Source: Rhodococcus sp. 1168 (lineage in GTDB: Bacteria > Actinomycetota > Actinomycetes > Mycobacteriales > Mycobacteriaceae). Taken from it: DNA of 64,000 bases. The notes below the pieces were generated by a model. It worked only from the letters and a program-made list of their open reading frames with translations, made no database searches and was not told where the DNA came from. The position numbers and the translations under genes are program-made. This document shows positions 34,650 to 43,425 of this stretch, one piece after another (within the stretch, counting starts at the first letter, position 1; each line of letters opens with the position of its first letter). The DNA is taken from the NCBI RefSeq assembly GCF_002091955.1, contig NZ_MKKY01000048.1:1-64000 (forward strand), read 5' to 3'.

Positions 34650-35062
34650 GTTCCGAAACTCCAGTGGACGCCCTCGGGGTCGCGGCAAGTGAACCCTCTA
34701 CTGCCGTAGTCCTCGTCTCGTAACCCCTGGGTGACGTCGCCACCGGCGGACACGACGCGGGCGTGGATCGCGTCGGGTTCGTCGGTGACGATGTAGACGG
34801 ACCCGACTCCTGGGGGGAGGCCGCAGAGAGCACTGCCCTCCCGGACGCTCCCGAGCATCACGCCTCCTCCTGTCGGCCACAACAGTTCCGCGTGGTCGAC
34901 ACGGTCACCCTCTCCGTAGACTGCCTTCTCCACGAAGCCGAGGACATCGACGAGGTATCCGATGGCGGCATGCGCGTCGTTGTAGTTGAGGGTGGGCCAG
35001 ATCGTTGTTCGAGTCTTGGTGCTCTTCTTCGAAGTCATCGTTGTTTCAGTCATGGACGTCAT
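34631..35062 (-). CDS. VOC-superfamily protein (glyoxalase/bleomycin-resistance type)
   Basis: A 143-residue VOC protein with two beta-alpha-beta-beta-beta modules: TIWPTLNYNDAHAAIGYLVDVLGF at the first and SVYIVTDEPDAIHARVVSAGGDV at the second, ending RGFTCRDPEGVHWSFGTY. Metal-type residues (Glu/His) are partly present, and the function could be dioxygenase, isomerase or drug binding. The ATG at 35062 overlaps the stop of the AraC-family gene (ATGA), so they are translationally coupled and probably work together. Confidence 0.85.
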   Translation of the reverse strand: MTSMTETTMTSKKSTKTRTTIWPTLNYNDAHAAIGYLVDVLGFVEKAVYGEGDRVDHAELLWPTGGGVMLGSVREGSALCGLPPGVGSVYIVTDEPDAIHARVVSAGGDVTQGLRDEDYGSRGFTCRDPEGVHWSFGTYAGTQ

Positions 35063-35883
35063 CGTGCGCTCGGACTGCCGTCCTGGTCTTGGACGAATGC
35101 GAACTCCTCCACCCGACGCCATTGCGACGGAGACATGCCCGCGAACTCGCGCCATTCGCGGGCCATATGCGCCTGGTCGTAATAGCCGCAAGCGGCAGCG
35201 ACTTCGGACAAACGGGGTATCGACGGCCGGCGCAGAGCCTGGTGCGAGCGGTAGAACCGCGAAATGCGGGCCGAGTCCTTCGGCGCGACCCCGAACTCGG
35301 CAGTGAACTTATTGATCAGATGTCGCCGGCTCCATCCGACGTTTCGGGCCACCTCACCGACCCGTGCCGAACCACCCGACCCGACCAACTGCCGCCATGC
35401 CTCAACGAGCGTCGGATCGATGGGCCGTTCTTCCAGATTGCGAGCCAGGATCTCGTCGAACCGTCTGTCCCAGTCTTCGGTCGCGGCGACTCGATCGAGG
35501 AGTTCCCCCGCGCCGGACATGACGTCGCCGAGGTCGACCATCCAGCCGCCGAGCGCGGCAGTGGGAATCCCAAGCAGCGCGCGGGTGCCGGCAGGGGTGA
35601 GCGACAGCTGAATCCCGTGTTGGTTGCCGTCGTGCGCGATGGTGACAGGTTCGGCGGAGATGCCACTTGCGAGTGTCTCGAAAGCGCAGGAGCCCTGTCG
35701 CGGCGAATCCGCGATCTCGAGCTTGGAGCCGATGGCGATGATCACAGTCAGATACGGACTCGGCATCCCGAAATGCTGACCGGGCTCGTAACCCGACAGT
35801 CGATATCCGCTGTACGACGCGACGTACGGACGCAGCCGAGCACTCGGGGTTCCGCGCGCGCCCTCGGATACACCGGCCACCAT
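35059..35883 (-). CDS. AraC-family transcriptional regulator
   Basis: A 274-residue regulator. The C-terminal 100 residues hold the two AraC helix-turn-helix units (ARVGEVARNVGWSRRHLINKF and RLSEVAAACGYYDQAHMAREW, then PSQWRR). The N-terminal 160 residues form an unassigned sensor domain. It is translationally coupled to the VOC protein downstream, and AraC-plus-VOC pairs commonly respond to small toxic or aromatic molecules; here that is inference. It is divergent from the EcsC-like gene, 79 bp away. Confidence 0.87.
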   Translation of the reverse strand: MVAGVSEGARGTPSARLRPYVASYSGYRLSGYEPGQHFGMPSPYLTVIIAIGSKLEIADSPRQGSCAFETLASGISAEPVTIAHDGNQHGIQLSLTPAGTRALLGIPTAALGGWMVDLGDVMSGAGELLDRVAATEDWDRRFDEILARNLEERPIDPTLVEAWRQLVGSGGSARVGEVARNVGWSRRHLINKFTAEFGVAPKDSARISRFYRSHQALRRPSIPRLSEVAAACGYYDQAHMAREWREFAGMSPSQWRRVEEFAFVQDQDGSPSAR

Positions 35884-35962
35884 TGCAGGGTAGAACCGAA
35901 TGTGAACGGGTACCAGCGCTCAGCGACCGAAAACCAAAGAATTCACATCGATCGGAGTGCGG

Positions 35963-36688
35963 ATGGCGAGCAAGGACAAGAACAAGGATCAGGTCGAGAT
36001 GATCAAGGAGGACGGGCGTCTCGAACAGGCGCTCGTGAAGATCCTCGACCACGGCAGCAGGATCCAGGGACCGGCCGTCGAGAAGTACGTCGGGTACATG
36101 CGTCGAGCCCATCCGAACGACACTCCCGCGCAGCTGATCGAGCGCCTCGAGAATCGGTTTCTGCTCGCAGTGACCGGAAGCGGAAGCGCAGTGGGTGGCG
36201 CCGCAGCGGTACCGGCGATCGGGACCGTCGCTTCCCTTGCTGCCGTAGGCGCCGAGACTGCATTCTTCATCGAATCTTCCGCGCTGTTGACGCTGTCGGT
36301 GGCCTCGGTGCACGGTATCGCGGTCCACGACCACCAGCAGCGACGTGCGCTCGTCCTGTCGGTCGCGCTCGGCGAATCGGGAATGCAGATCGTGCAGAAG
36401 ACCGTCGGGACAAGCGCACGTAACTGGGGATCGCTCGTGACCACTCGAATTCCGGGTGGCGCGATGACCAACATGAACAAGTCACTCGCCAAGAAGTTCG
36501 TCTCGAAGTATTTCGCCAAACGAAGCGCTCTGCTGTTCGGCAAACTTCTGCCTGCCGGAATCGGCGCGGTGATCGGCGGAACAGGCAACCGCATGATCGG
36601 CAAAGGTGTCATCAAGAATGCACGCGAGGCTTTCGGACCGGCACCGCGCGCGTGGCCGGAAACCCGGATCATCGAGCCGGATCGGTAA
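35963..36688 (+). CDS. EcsC-like protein
   Basis: A 241-residue protein with a charged N-terminus and a central pair of hydrophobic Ala/Gly-rich segments (GSAVGGAAAVPAIGTVASLAAVGAE and ALLTLSVASVHGIAV) followed by RRALVLSVALGESG. This layout resembles the EcsC family, whose members lie next to ABC transporters in Bacillus, though their biochemical role is unknown. A further hydrophobic segment (LLPAGIGAVIGGTGNRMIG) lies near the end. ATG at 35963; a GTG two codons earlier is possible. Not certain of family. Confidence 0.65.
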   Translation: MASKDKNKDQVEMIKEDGRLEQALVKILDHGSRIQGPAVEKYVGYMRRAHPNDTPAQLIERLENRFLLAVTGSGSAVGGAAAVPAIGTVASLAAVGAETAFFIESSALLTLSVASVHGIAVHDHQQRRALVLSVALGESGMQIVQKTVGTSARNWGSLVTTRIPGGAMTNMNKSLAKKFVSKYFAKRSALLFGKLLPAGIGAVIGGTGNRMIGKGVIKNAREAFGPAPRAWPETRIIEPDR

Positions 36689-36726
36689 GTCCACAGGAAT
36701 TACAGCCGTGCGCAACGGTGTTGGTC

Positions 36727-37575
36727 ATGAACATGACCATCACCGCCACACCTGAACTCGGCACGATCGGCATCTGGCGACACTATTCGGGGATCCCACC
36801 CGAGTTGGCCCACACGATCGAAGGAGCCGGTTACGGCGCAATCTGGCTCGGCGGCTCCCCGCCTGCGGATCTGGCCTCGGCCGAAGAGGTTCTCGATGCG
36901 ACCGAGTCGATCGTAGTGGCGACCGGGATCGTCAACATCTGGTCCGCAGCGGCCCCGGAGGTCGCAGAATCGTTCCACCGCATCGACAAGAAGCACCCAG
37001 GAAGATTCCTGCTCGGTATCGGCGCAGGGCACCCGGAGGCAACGCAGGAATACCGGAAGCCGTACGAGGCACTGGTCGACTATCTCGACGCCCTCGACGA
37101 GGGCGGGGTGCCCATCGGGCGTCGAGTACTCGCGGCATTGGGCCCGAAGGTGCTGAAGCTGTCCGCAGACCGCACCGCAGGAGCCCACCCCTATCTGACG
37201 ACTCCCGAACATACAGTCGAGGCTCGGGCGATTCTGGGACCGGACAAAGTCCTCGCCCCCGAGCACAAGGTCGTCCTCGACACCGATCCCGAACGGGCCC
37301 GAGACATCGGGCGTCCACCGGTGAACAATCCGTACCTGCATCTGCGGAACTACACCAACAACCTCGAACGCCTCGGATATTCCAAAGAGGAGATCGGTGA
37401 CGGCGGCAGCGACCGGTTGATCGATGCCCTTGTCGTCCATGGAGATCCGGCCGCGATCACCCGGCGACTCCGCCAACACATCGACGCCGGTGCCTCCCAT
37501 GTCGTCGTGCACGCGTTGCCGGACAAGGCAGATCCGTCCGAGGTGTATCGCGAGATTGCTGCCGCGTTTCTCTGA
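36727..37575 (+). CDS. LLM-class (F420-dependent-like) oxidoreductase
   Basis: A 282-residue luciferase-like TIM-barrel protein: GTIGIWRHYSGIPPELAHTIEGAGYGAIWLGGSP at the start, VVATGIVNIWSAAAPEV, HPGRFLLGIGAGHPE, and the KVLKLSADRTAGAHPYLTTPEHT segment that lines the deazaflavin site. Actinobacterial members use F420, oxidising or reducing unknown substrates. ATG at 36727, with an alternative ATG two codons on. It follows the EcsC-like gene by 38 bp. Confidence 0.86.
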   Translation: MNMTITATPELGTIGIWRHYSGIPPELAHTIEGAGYGAIWLGGSPPADLASAEEVLDATESIVVATGIVNIWSAAAPEVAESFHRIDKKHPGRFLLGIGAGHPEATQEYRKPYEALVDYLDALDEGGVPIGRRVLAALGPKVLKLSADRTAGAHPYLTTPEHTVEARAILGPDKVLAPEHKVVLDTDPERARDIGRPPVNNPYLHLRNYTNNLERLGYSKEEIGDGGSDRLIDALVVHGDPAAITRRLRQHIDAGASHVVVHALPDKADPSEVYREIAAAFL

Positions 37576-37599
37576 GCACCCGCACACGTCGTAGCCTGA

Positions 37600-37632
37600 A
37601 CCCGGGATCGGGAAGTTTCCGTGATCCCGGGT
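37600..37632. terminator. Hairpin after the LLM gene
   Basis: ACCCGGGATC (37600-37609) pairs with GATCCCGGGT (37623-37632), with an inner GGAA/TTCC arm. It lies between the LLM stop and the ABC operon, so it may end the former or sit in the latter's leader. Confidence 0.65.
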
Positions 37633-37666
37633 AGCTCACGTACGACGATCCGGGGGAATCGAATCC

Positions 37667-38719
37667 ATGACAGGTGGCTACGCAGGGACACACGGCTTCG
37701 CTGTCCACGCACTACAAGCGCAAGGCCTCACCAAAGTCTTCGGCTCGATTCGCGCAGTATCCGACCTCAGCTTCGTGGTCCCACGTGGGACGATCACAGG
37801 ATTCCTCGGCCCCAACGGATCAGGTAAGACCACAACGTTGCGAATGCTGCTCGGCCTGGCGAAACCGAGCGCCGGGGTCGGCCTCGTGGCCGGTGCACCC
37901 TTCTCCGCTCTGAGCCACCCGGCTCGAGCCGTCGGTGCCGTACTCGATTCACGCAGTCTGCATCCCAAGCGCACCGCGGCCGGCCACCTCCGCATCTTCA
38001 CCGCGTCCATCGGTGTGCCCGACAGCCGCGCCGAAGACGTTCTCCGACTCGTCGGACTCGGGGACGCGACCAACCGTCAGGTCGGCGGATTTTCCCTCGG
38101 AATGCGTCAGCGACTCGCCTTGGCGACAGCGCTCCTGGGCGATCCCGAGATCCTGGTGCTCGACGAGCCGGCCAACGGACTCGACCCTGAGGGAATCGCC
38201 TGGCTCCGCGACTTTCTGAAGTCCTACGCGGCAGGAGGAAGAACCGTGCTCATCTCCAGCCACCTCCTCCGTGAAGTCGAGGCAACGGTCGACAATCTGG
38301 TGATCATCAGCGGCGGTGCCTTGATGTATCAGGGTGGAATCGATCAGCTTCGTGCCTCGCGGCCGAGCCGAACGCTCGTTGCCGTATCGGATCCGGCGGC
38401 TCTTGCCCTGGCACTTGCATCCAACGGAATCACGAACGCACAACTTCTTCCCGACGGACGACTCGGCGTCGCAGGGACCGACACGGACACCGTCACGCGG
38501 ATAGCGTCGGAGTCCGGGTTGACCGTCTTCGGTGCTTCCTACGAGCACGTGGACCTCGAGCAAGTATTTCTTTCGATGACCGCCGGGCAGTACACCTCAA
38601 CGCCTGCGGGCACTATCGGAACGCCGGGGTACGGACCTCCTCCTGGTTACCTCCAGCCCCCTGGATATCTCCAGCCCCCTGGTTACGGCCCGTCTCCCTG
38701 GGATGGGGGTCGACGATGA
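37667..38719 (+). CDS. ABC transporter ATP-binding protein with proline-rich tail
   Basis: A 350-residue ATPase of the CcmA/DrrA type: Walker A GPNGSGKTTTLRMLLG, signature LGMRQRLALA, Walker B ILVLDEPANGLDPEG and the H-loop ISSHLL. Residues 220-305 form the DUF4162-like regulatory part. The last 35 residues carry tandem PPGY repeats (PPGYLQPPGYLQPPGYG), unusual for this family and probably disordered. GGGGGAA lies about eight bases ahead of the ATG. It overlaps the permease gene by four bases, so the two form an exporter. Confidence 0.88.
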   Translation: MTGGYAGTHGFAVHALQAQGLTKVFGSIRAVSDLSFVVPRGTITGFLGPNGSGKTTTLRMLLGLAKPSAGVGLVAGAPFSALSHPARAVGAVLDSRSLHPKRTAAGHLRIFTASIGVPDSRAEDVLRLVGLGDATNRQVGGFSLGMRQRLALATALLGDPEILVLDEPANGLDPEGIAWLRDFLKSYAAGGRTVLISSHLLREVEATVDNLVIISGGALMYQGGIDQLRASRPSRTLVAVSDPAALALALASNGITNAQLLPDGRLGVAGTDTDTVTRIASESGLTVFGASYEHVDLEQVFLSMTAGQYTSTPAGTIGTPGYGPPPGYLQPPGYLQPPGYGPSPWDGGRR

Positions 38720-39477
38720 CCACGTTGCTCACCTCCGAGATACGCAAGGTGACAACCCTCAAATTCTGGTGGGCGCTGGCCATACCACCGGTATTCGTCG
38801 GGATCAGCGCCAGCGCGATCGCCGCGTCGATAGCCAACTCCACCTCCGACTACGAGTTCGAACTGTCGGGCGGATTCGGAATCGTAGGGCTCTACGTCGC
38901 CCTCGGGTTCACGATGATGTTCGCCGCGGTGTTCGGAGCGGTGAACGGTGGCACCGAATTTCGGTACGACACGATCACCACATCATTTCTGACCTCGACG
39001 AGTCGCGACCGCGTCATCGCCGCCAAGTTTGGTGTCACCGCTCTGTTCGCACTCGGATACGGCCTCCTGGTCGAAATCGTCAGCCTGGTGTGCCTGTTGC
39101 TGTTCTCGAGCGAACCTTTCGTGCTGTCCGGCGCAATCATCGGCATGCTTGCCATGGGATTGTTCGCCGTCGTCGTCTGGTCCTTGATCGGGGCCGGTCT
39201 CGGACTACTGATGGGCTCCCCGACCTGGCCCGCGATCATCATCGTCGCGTGGTATCCGATCGGCGAACTCGTTGCGACCTCGATAGTGTCGGGTATCGGC
39301 CTGGGCAACATCTCGGTGGTGACCCCATCGGCGCTCACTCTTGCGACGGTCGGAGTGGGCGAGATCGATAGCGAATTCTTCATGCCCTGGCCGGTGGCGC
39401 CGTTCGGCCTACTGGTGTGGGGGCTCGCCGTTGCGGGTGCCGGCTGGCTGCGGACCAGGGAACGCGACATCAGCTGA
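38716..39477 (+). CDS. ABC transporter permease
   Basis: A 253-residue ABC-2-type membrane protein with about six hydrophobic helices (for example FWWALAIPPVFVGISASAIAA and FGLLVWGLAVAGAGWL). The conserved FRYDTITTSFLTSTSRDRVIAAK segment between helices is typical of this permease class, which works with DrrA-like ATPases to export lipids or drugs or to service the envelope. ATGA overlap with the ATPase gene shows coupling. Confidence 0.87.
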   Translation: MTTLLTSEIRKVTTLKFWWALAIPPVFVGISASAIAASIANSTSDYEFELSGGFGIVGLYVALGFTMMFAAVFGAVNGGTEFRYDTITTSFLTSTSRDRVIAAKFGVTALFALGYGLLVEIVSLVCLLLFSSEPFVLSGAIIGMLAMGLFAVVVWSLIGAGLGLLMGSPTWPAIIIVAWYPIGELVATSIVSGIGLGNISVVTPSALTLATVGVGEIDSEFFMPWPVAPFGLLVWGLAVAGAGWLRTRERDIS

Positions 39478-39513
39478 GAAGGGTGTCGGTAGCACGGTCT
39501 ACCTTCGATCGTG

Positions 39514-42500
39514 ATGTCGACTATCGGTAGTGCCCACCAATCGGTGACCGGATCCCCTGGCTGGATCCGCCGTCTCGGTGCTCAATGCTGGATTCACCGC
39601 CGGACAGCCGCGGGTGCGTTGGCCGTCACCATGATTGCCGCCGTGATCGATATCTCGTTCCCGTTGCTCACCCGCATCGCGATCGACGGCGCAAGTGCAG
39701 GCGAGGGCAGCACAATCGGCGCCATCGCCATAGCGATCGGCGCACTCGGCGTAGTTCGGTTCGGCTGCCAGTTCGGTCGACGATTCCTGGCCGGCCGACT
39801 GTCGATCGACGTCCAACACGATCTGAGGCTCGGTCTACTCGCGTCACTGCAACGCCTGGACGGTCGACGCCAGGACGACATCAGAACCGGGCAGGTCGTC
39901 TCGCGGACCATCACCGATCTGCAACTCGTTCAGGGGTTGCTGGCGATGATGCCGTTGTCGGCCGGGGCATTGCTGCAGTTCGTCCTCGCCCTGGTCGTGA
40001 TGGCCTATCTGTCGCCACTGTTGACCGCCGTCGCACTCTTGATCGTTCCTGCAGTATCGATCGTCGTTCATCGCATTCGGCCCACGCTGTATGCGGCAAC
40101 ATGGTCGGCGCAACAACGAGCGGGCGACCTTGCCCAGCACGTCGAGGAAACCGTGACCGGAGTGCGCGTCGTCAAAGGTTTCGGGCAGGAAGCCCGAGCG
40201 GTCGACCGGCTCGAGAACCTGAGCCGCACACTCTTCGCCGAACGAATGCGCTCGGCCAGATTCAACTCCCGATTCACTCCGTCGATGGCGGCAATCCCCC
40301 AACTGGGACTCGTCGGCGTCATCGCACTCGGCGGCTACCTCGCCATGACCGACCACATCACTATCGGCACCTTCCTCGCCTTCGCGACGTACGTGGTAAC
40401 GCTGTCGGCGGTAACCCGCACGCTGTCCTCGGTCATCATCATGGCGCAACTCTCCCGAGCCGCCGTCGAGCGCGTCTACGAGGTCATCGACACCGAGCCT
40501 TCGGTCCCCGAGCCCGAGCACCCCACCCACCTCCCCGACGGGCCGCTGGGAGTGGACCTCTCCGCAGTGACCTTCGGCTTCGAGGAAGAACGCGACGTGC
40601 TTCGATCCTTCGATCTCACGGTCGCGCCAGGGGAAAGCGTCGCGATAGTCGGGCACGCAGGCTCAGGAAAGACCGCACTGTCGCTACTGCTCCCGCGCTT
40701 CTACAGCCCCCGAATCGGCTCGGTTGCGTTGACGTCGCACGGGAGGCGATTCGACGTCGCCGACATCAGCGCCGAGCAACTCCGCGGCGCCGTCGGTCTC
40801 GTCTTCGACGAACCGTTTCTGTTCTCGGACACCATTGCCGCGAATATCGCCCTCGGCCGACCCGACGCCACTGGCGAGGACATCACTCGCGCGGCAACTC
40901 TGGCCGAAGCAGCCTCGTTCATCGATGCCTTGCCAGACGGTTACGACTCGGTCGTCGGCGAACGCGGCCTCACCCTGTCCGGTGGGCAGCGGCAACGGAT
41001 CGCACTGGCCAGAGCACTCCTGACCGATCCGCGGATCCTCGTCCTGGACGATGCGACTTCGGCAGTCGACGCAACCACCGAGGCAGCGATATTCGATGCG
41101 CTTCGCGCTGGGCGTGAGAGAACGACCCTGATACTCGCGCATCGACGCTCGACGCTGACCCTGGCAGACCGCGTGGCAGTACTCGACGACGGCCGCATCA
41201 TCGATTCCGGGACGGTCGCCGAATTGGACGAGCGCTGCCCACTGTTCCGCCTGCTGCTCGCAGACGGAGAAGGACCTCGAGACATACCCACCAGCGAACG
41301 AAGTGCCGCGCCGACCGAGGCGATGCTGTGGCCCGAACTCGAAAAGTCGGTCGATTCAGCCTCCCGCCGCACGCTCACCTCCACGCCACCCGCGGGCAGG
41401 GGCGGACCGACTTCGGGCTCACTCGGCCATGTCGCATCGACGCCGCAACTGCAAGCTGCAGTCGATGCGTTACCACCGGCAACCGAGGATCCGCATGCCT
41501 CCGATGCGGAGATACGAGCCGCGGACCCACAATTTCGACTCTCGCGTCTACTGAAGCCCGTCCGACTCCTACTTGCCACAGTCGTGGTGTTGCTGGCGCT
41601 CGACTCATTGTCGGCGATTGCCTTTCCGTCGATCGTGCGTTTCGCCGTCGACGACGGAGTCAGCAGTGGGAATGCGGGCGCACTGTGGGCCGCGAGCGCA
41701 CTCGGCGTCGTACTTGCGGCAGCGGGATGGTTCGTCATCGCCGCGACCACCATGATCACCGCACGGGCCGGAGAACGAGTCCTGTTCGGTTTACGTGTCA
41801 AGAGCTACGCGCACATCCAGAGACTCGGCTTGGACTACTACGAACGCGAACTCTCCGGCCGCATCATGACTCGGATGACGACCGACGTGGATGCACTGTC
41901 GTCGTTCATCCAGACCGGTGCATCCACCGCCGTCGTCTCACTGCTCACCGTGATCGGCATCGCTGCCGCACTCCTGGTCACCGATCTGACACTTGGACTC
42001 GTCGCACTCGCTGTAGTCCCACCGCTGATACTCGCGACGATCATCTTCCGCAAGGTCTCCGCCGTCGCGTACTCCCAATCCCGCGAGCGAATCTCGACCG
42101 TCAACGCCGACTTCCAGGAAAACGTCGCCGGGCTTCGGTCCGCACAGGCCTATCGTCGCGAAGAGTTCGCCGCACTGCAGTTCGCCGAACGTGCCGATCG
42201 ATACCGTCGGAGCCGGATGCGCTCTCAGCGCGCGATCTCGGTATTCTTCCCTTTCATCACTCTGCTCTCGGACATGGCATTGGCCTTCGTCGTCTTCGTC
42301 GGGGCTCATCAGGTCGCGACCGGTTCGACTTCGGCAGGCACATTCGTCGCGTTCGTGCTCTACCTCGGTCTCCTCTTCGGACCGATCCAGCAGCTGTCCC
42401 AGGTTTTCGACGGTTACCAACAGGCCAGTGTGGGTGTGAGCCGGATCGGCGACCTGTTGCGAACGCCGAGTTCCATCGAGGCCGGCTCGGACACCGACAC

Positions 42501-43314
42501 CGTCCCGATCGAGGGCGGTCAGTTGCGCAGCGATATTCATCTCGACAATGTGAGCTTTCGCTACGCAGGCGCCGAGACCGATGCACTCACTGAGGTCAAT
42601 CTCACAATCCCCCTGGGAACCACAGTTGCACTCGTCGGCCAAACCGGCGCCGGCAAGTCGACGGTCATCAAATTGCTCGCCCGTTTCTACGATCCGACGT
42701 CAGGTTCGGTTCGTGTGGGAGGCACCGATCTGCGTCGATACCGACTCTCCGAATACCGTCGCCGACTCGGAGTCGTACCGCAGGAAGCGCACCTTTTCAC
42801 CGGCGATGTAGCAAGCAACATCGCCTTCGGACGCCCCGATGCGAGCCGTGCCGACATCGAATCCGCCGCCCGCGCGGTCGGGGCTTTGGACATCATCGCC
42901 GGACTTCGCGGTGGCATGTACCAGCCGGTCGGTGAGCGCGGACAAGGCTTGTCCGCCGGCCAAAGACAGCTGATCGCGCTGGCCAGAGCCGAATTGGTCG
43001 ACCCCGACCTGTTGCTCCTCGACGAGGCGACAGCCACGCTCGACCCGGCTACCGAGCGCATAGTTCTCACGGCGAGTGACGCCGTGCTCCGCAAGCGGAC
43101 CTCTGTCGTCGTGGCGCACCGGCTGGCGACTGCGGCACGCGCCGACATGATCGTCGTCGTGAACTCCGGACGTATCGTCGAGGTAGGTACACACGATCGA
43201 TTACGCGCTCACGGAGGCTTCTACACACAGCTGTGGAATGCGGCCGAAACACGCGGAGGGAATAAACCGATAGACCGAGGAGTCATCAGCAATGAAGCCG
43301 ATAGTTACTCGTGA
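39514..43314 (+). CDS. Fused double ABC exporter (two TMD-NBD halves in one chain)
   Basis: A 1266-residue protein with two complete ABC exporter halves, joined by a Ser/Pro/Glu-rich linker near residues 590-670. NBD1: Walker A GHAGSGKTAL, signature LSGGQRQR, Walker B ILVLDDATSAVD, with Asp where the catalytic Glu should be. NBD2: Walker A GQTGAGKSTV, signature LSAGQRQL, Walker B LLLLDEATATLD. The changed Walker B of NBD1 and the changed signature of NBD2 meet in the same composite ATP site, so one site is probably degenerate. The substrate is unknown; lipids and drugs are family possibilities. ATG at 39514, with an alternative GTG one codon earlier. 111 bp separate it from kgd. Confidence 0.88.
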   Translation: MSTIGSAHQSVTGSPGWIRRLGAQCWIHRRTAAGALAVTMIAAVIDISFPLLTRIAIDGASAGEGSTIGAIAIAIGALGVVRFGCQFGRRFLAGRLSIDVQHDLRLGLLASLQRLDGRRQDDIRTGQVVSRTITDLQLVQGLLAMMPLSAGALLQFVLALVVMAYLSPLLTAVALLIVPAVSIVVHRIRPTLYAATWSAQQRAGDLAQHVEETVTGVRVVKGFGQEARAVDRLENLSRTLFAERMRSARFNSRFTPSMAAIPQLGLVGVIALGGYLAMTDHITIGTFLAFATYVVTLSAVTRTLSSVIIMAQLSRAAVERVYEVIDTEPSVPEPEHPTHLPDGPLGVDLSAVTFGFEEERDVLRSFDLTVAPGESVAIVGHAGSGKTALSLLLPRFYSPRIGSVALTSHGRRFDVADISAEQLRGAVGLVFDEPFLFSDTIAANIALGRPDATGEDITRAATLAEAASFIDALPDGYDSVVGERGLTLSGGQRQRIALARALLTDPRILVLDDATSAVDATTEAAIFDALRAGRERTTLILAHRRSTLTLADRVAVLDDGRIIDSGTVAELDERCPLFRLLLADGEGPRDIPTSERSAAPTEAMLWPELEKSVDSASRRTLTSTPPAGRGGPTSGSLGHVASTPQLQAAVDALPPATEDPHASDAEIRAADPQFRLSRLLKPVRLLLATVVVLLALDSLSAIAFPSIVRFAVDDGVSSGNAGALWAASALGVVLAAAGWFVIAATTMITARAGERVLFGLRVKSYAHIQRLGLDYYERELSGRIMTRMTTDVDALSSFIQTGASTAVVSLLTVIGIAAALLVTDLTLGLVALAVVPPLILATIIFRKVSAVAYSQSRERISTVNADFQENVAGLRSAQAYRREEFAALQFAERADRYRRSRMRSQRAISVFFPFITLLSDMALAFVVFVGAHQVATGSTSAGTFVAFVLYLGLLFGPIQQLSQVFDGYQQASVGVSRIGDLLRTPSSIEAGSDTDTVPIEGGQLRSDIHLDNVSFRYAGAETDALTEVNLTIPLGTTVALVGQTGAGKSTVIKLLARFYDPTSGSVRVGGTDLRRYRLSEYRRRLGVVPQEAHLFTGDVASNIAFGRPDASRADIESAARAVGALDIIAGLRGGMYQPVGERGQGLSAGQRQLIALARAELVDPDLLLLDEATATLDPATERIVLTASDAVLRKRTSVVVAHRLATAARADMIVVVNSGRIVEVGTHDRLRAHGGFYTQLWNAAETRGGNKPIDRGVISNEADSYS

Positions 43315-43425
43315 GTACTTATCACAGCTCCGTCCCGGGCGCTCGCACGTACCGGGAGCGGGTTAGCCTGGCTATGTACGCGCGTTGATCGGGAACGAAG
43401 AGAAGAGACGAGGCGAACTACTGCC

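Noticed and set aside
35005-36423. A 472-codon open frame on the plus strand across the AraC and EcsC-like genes
   Set aside because: It cuts through two genes with recognisable domains and has an arginine-rich, shadow-like composition.
38638-38690. Short repeats suggestive of an array
   Set aside because: They encode PPGY repeats in frame at the end of an ABC ATPase, have only two or three units and no spacers, so not a CRISPR.
41328-42593. A 421-codon Arg-rich frame inside the double ABC exporter gene
   Set aside because: It is a +1 shadow of a gene with intact ABC motifs throughout.
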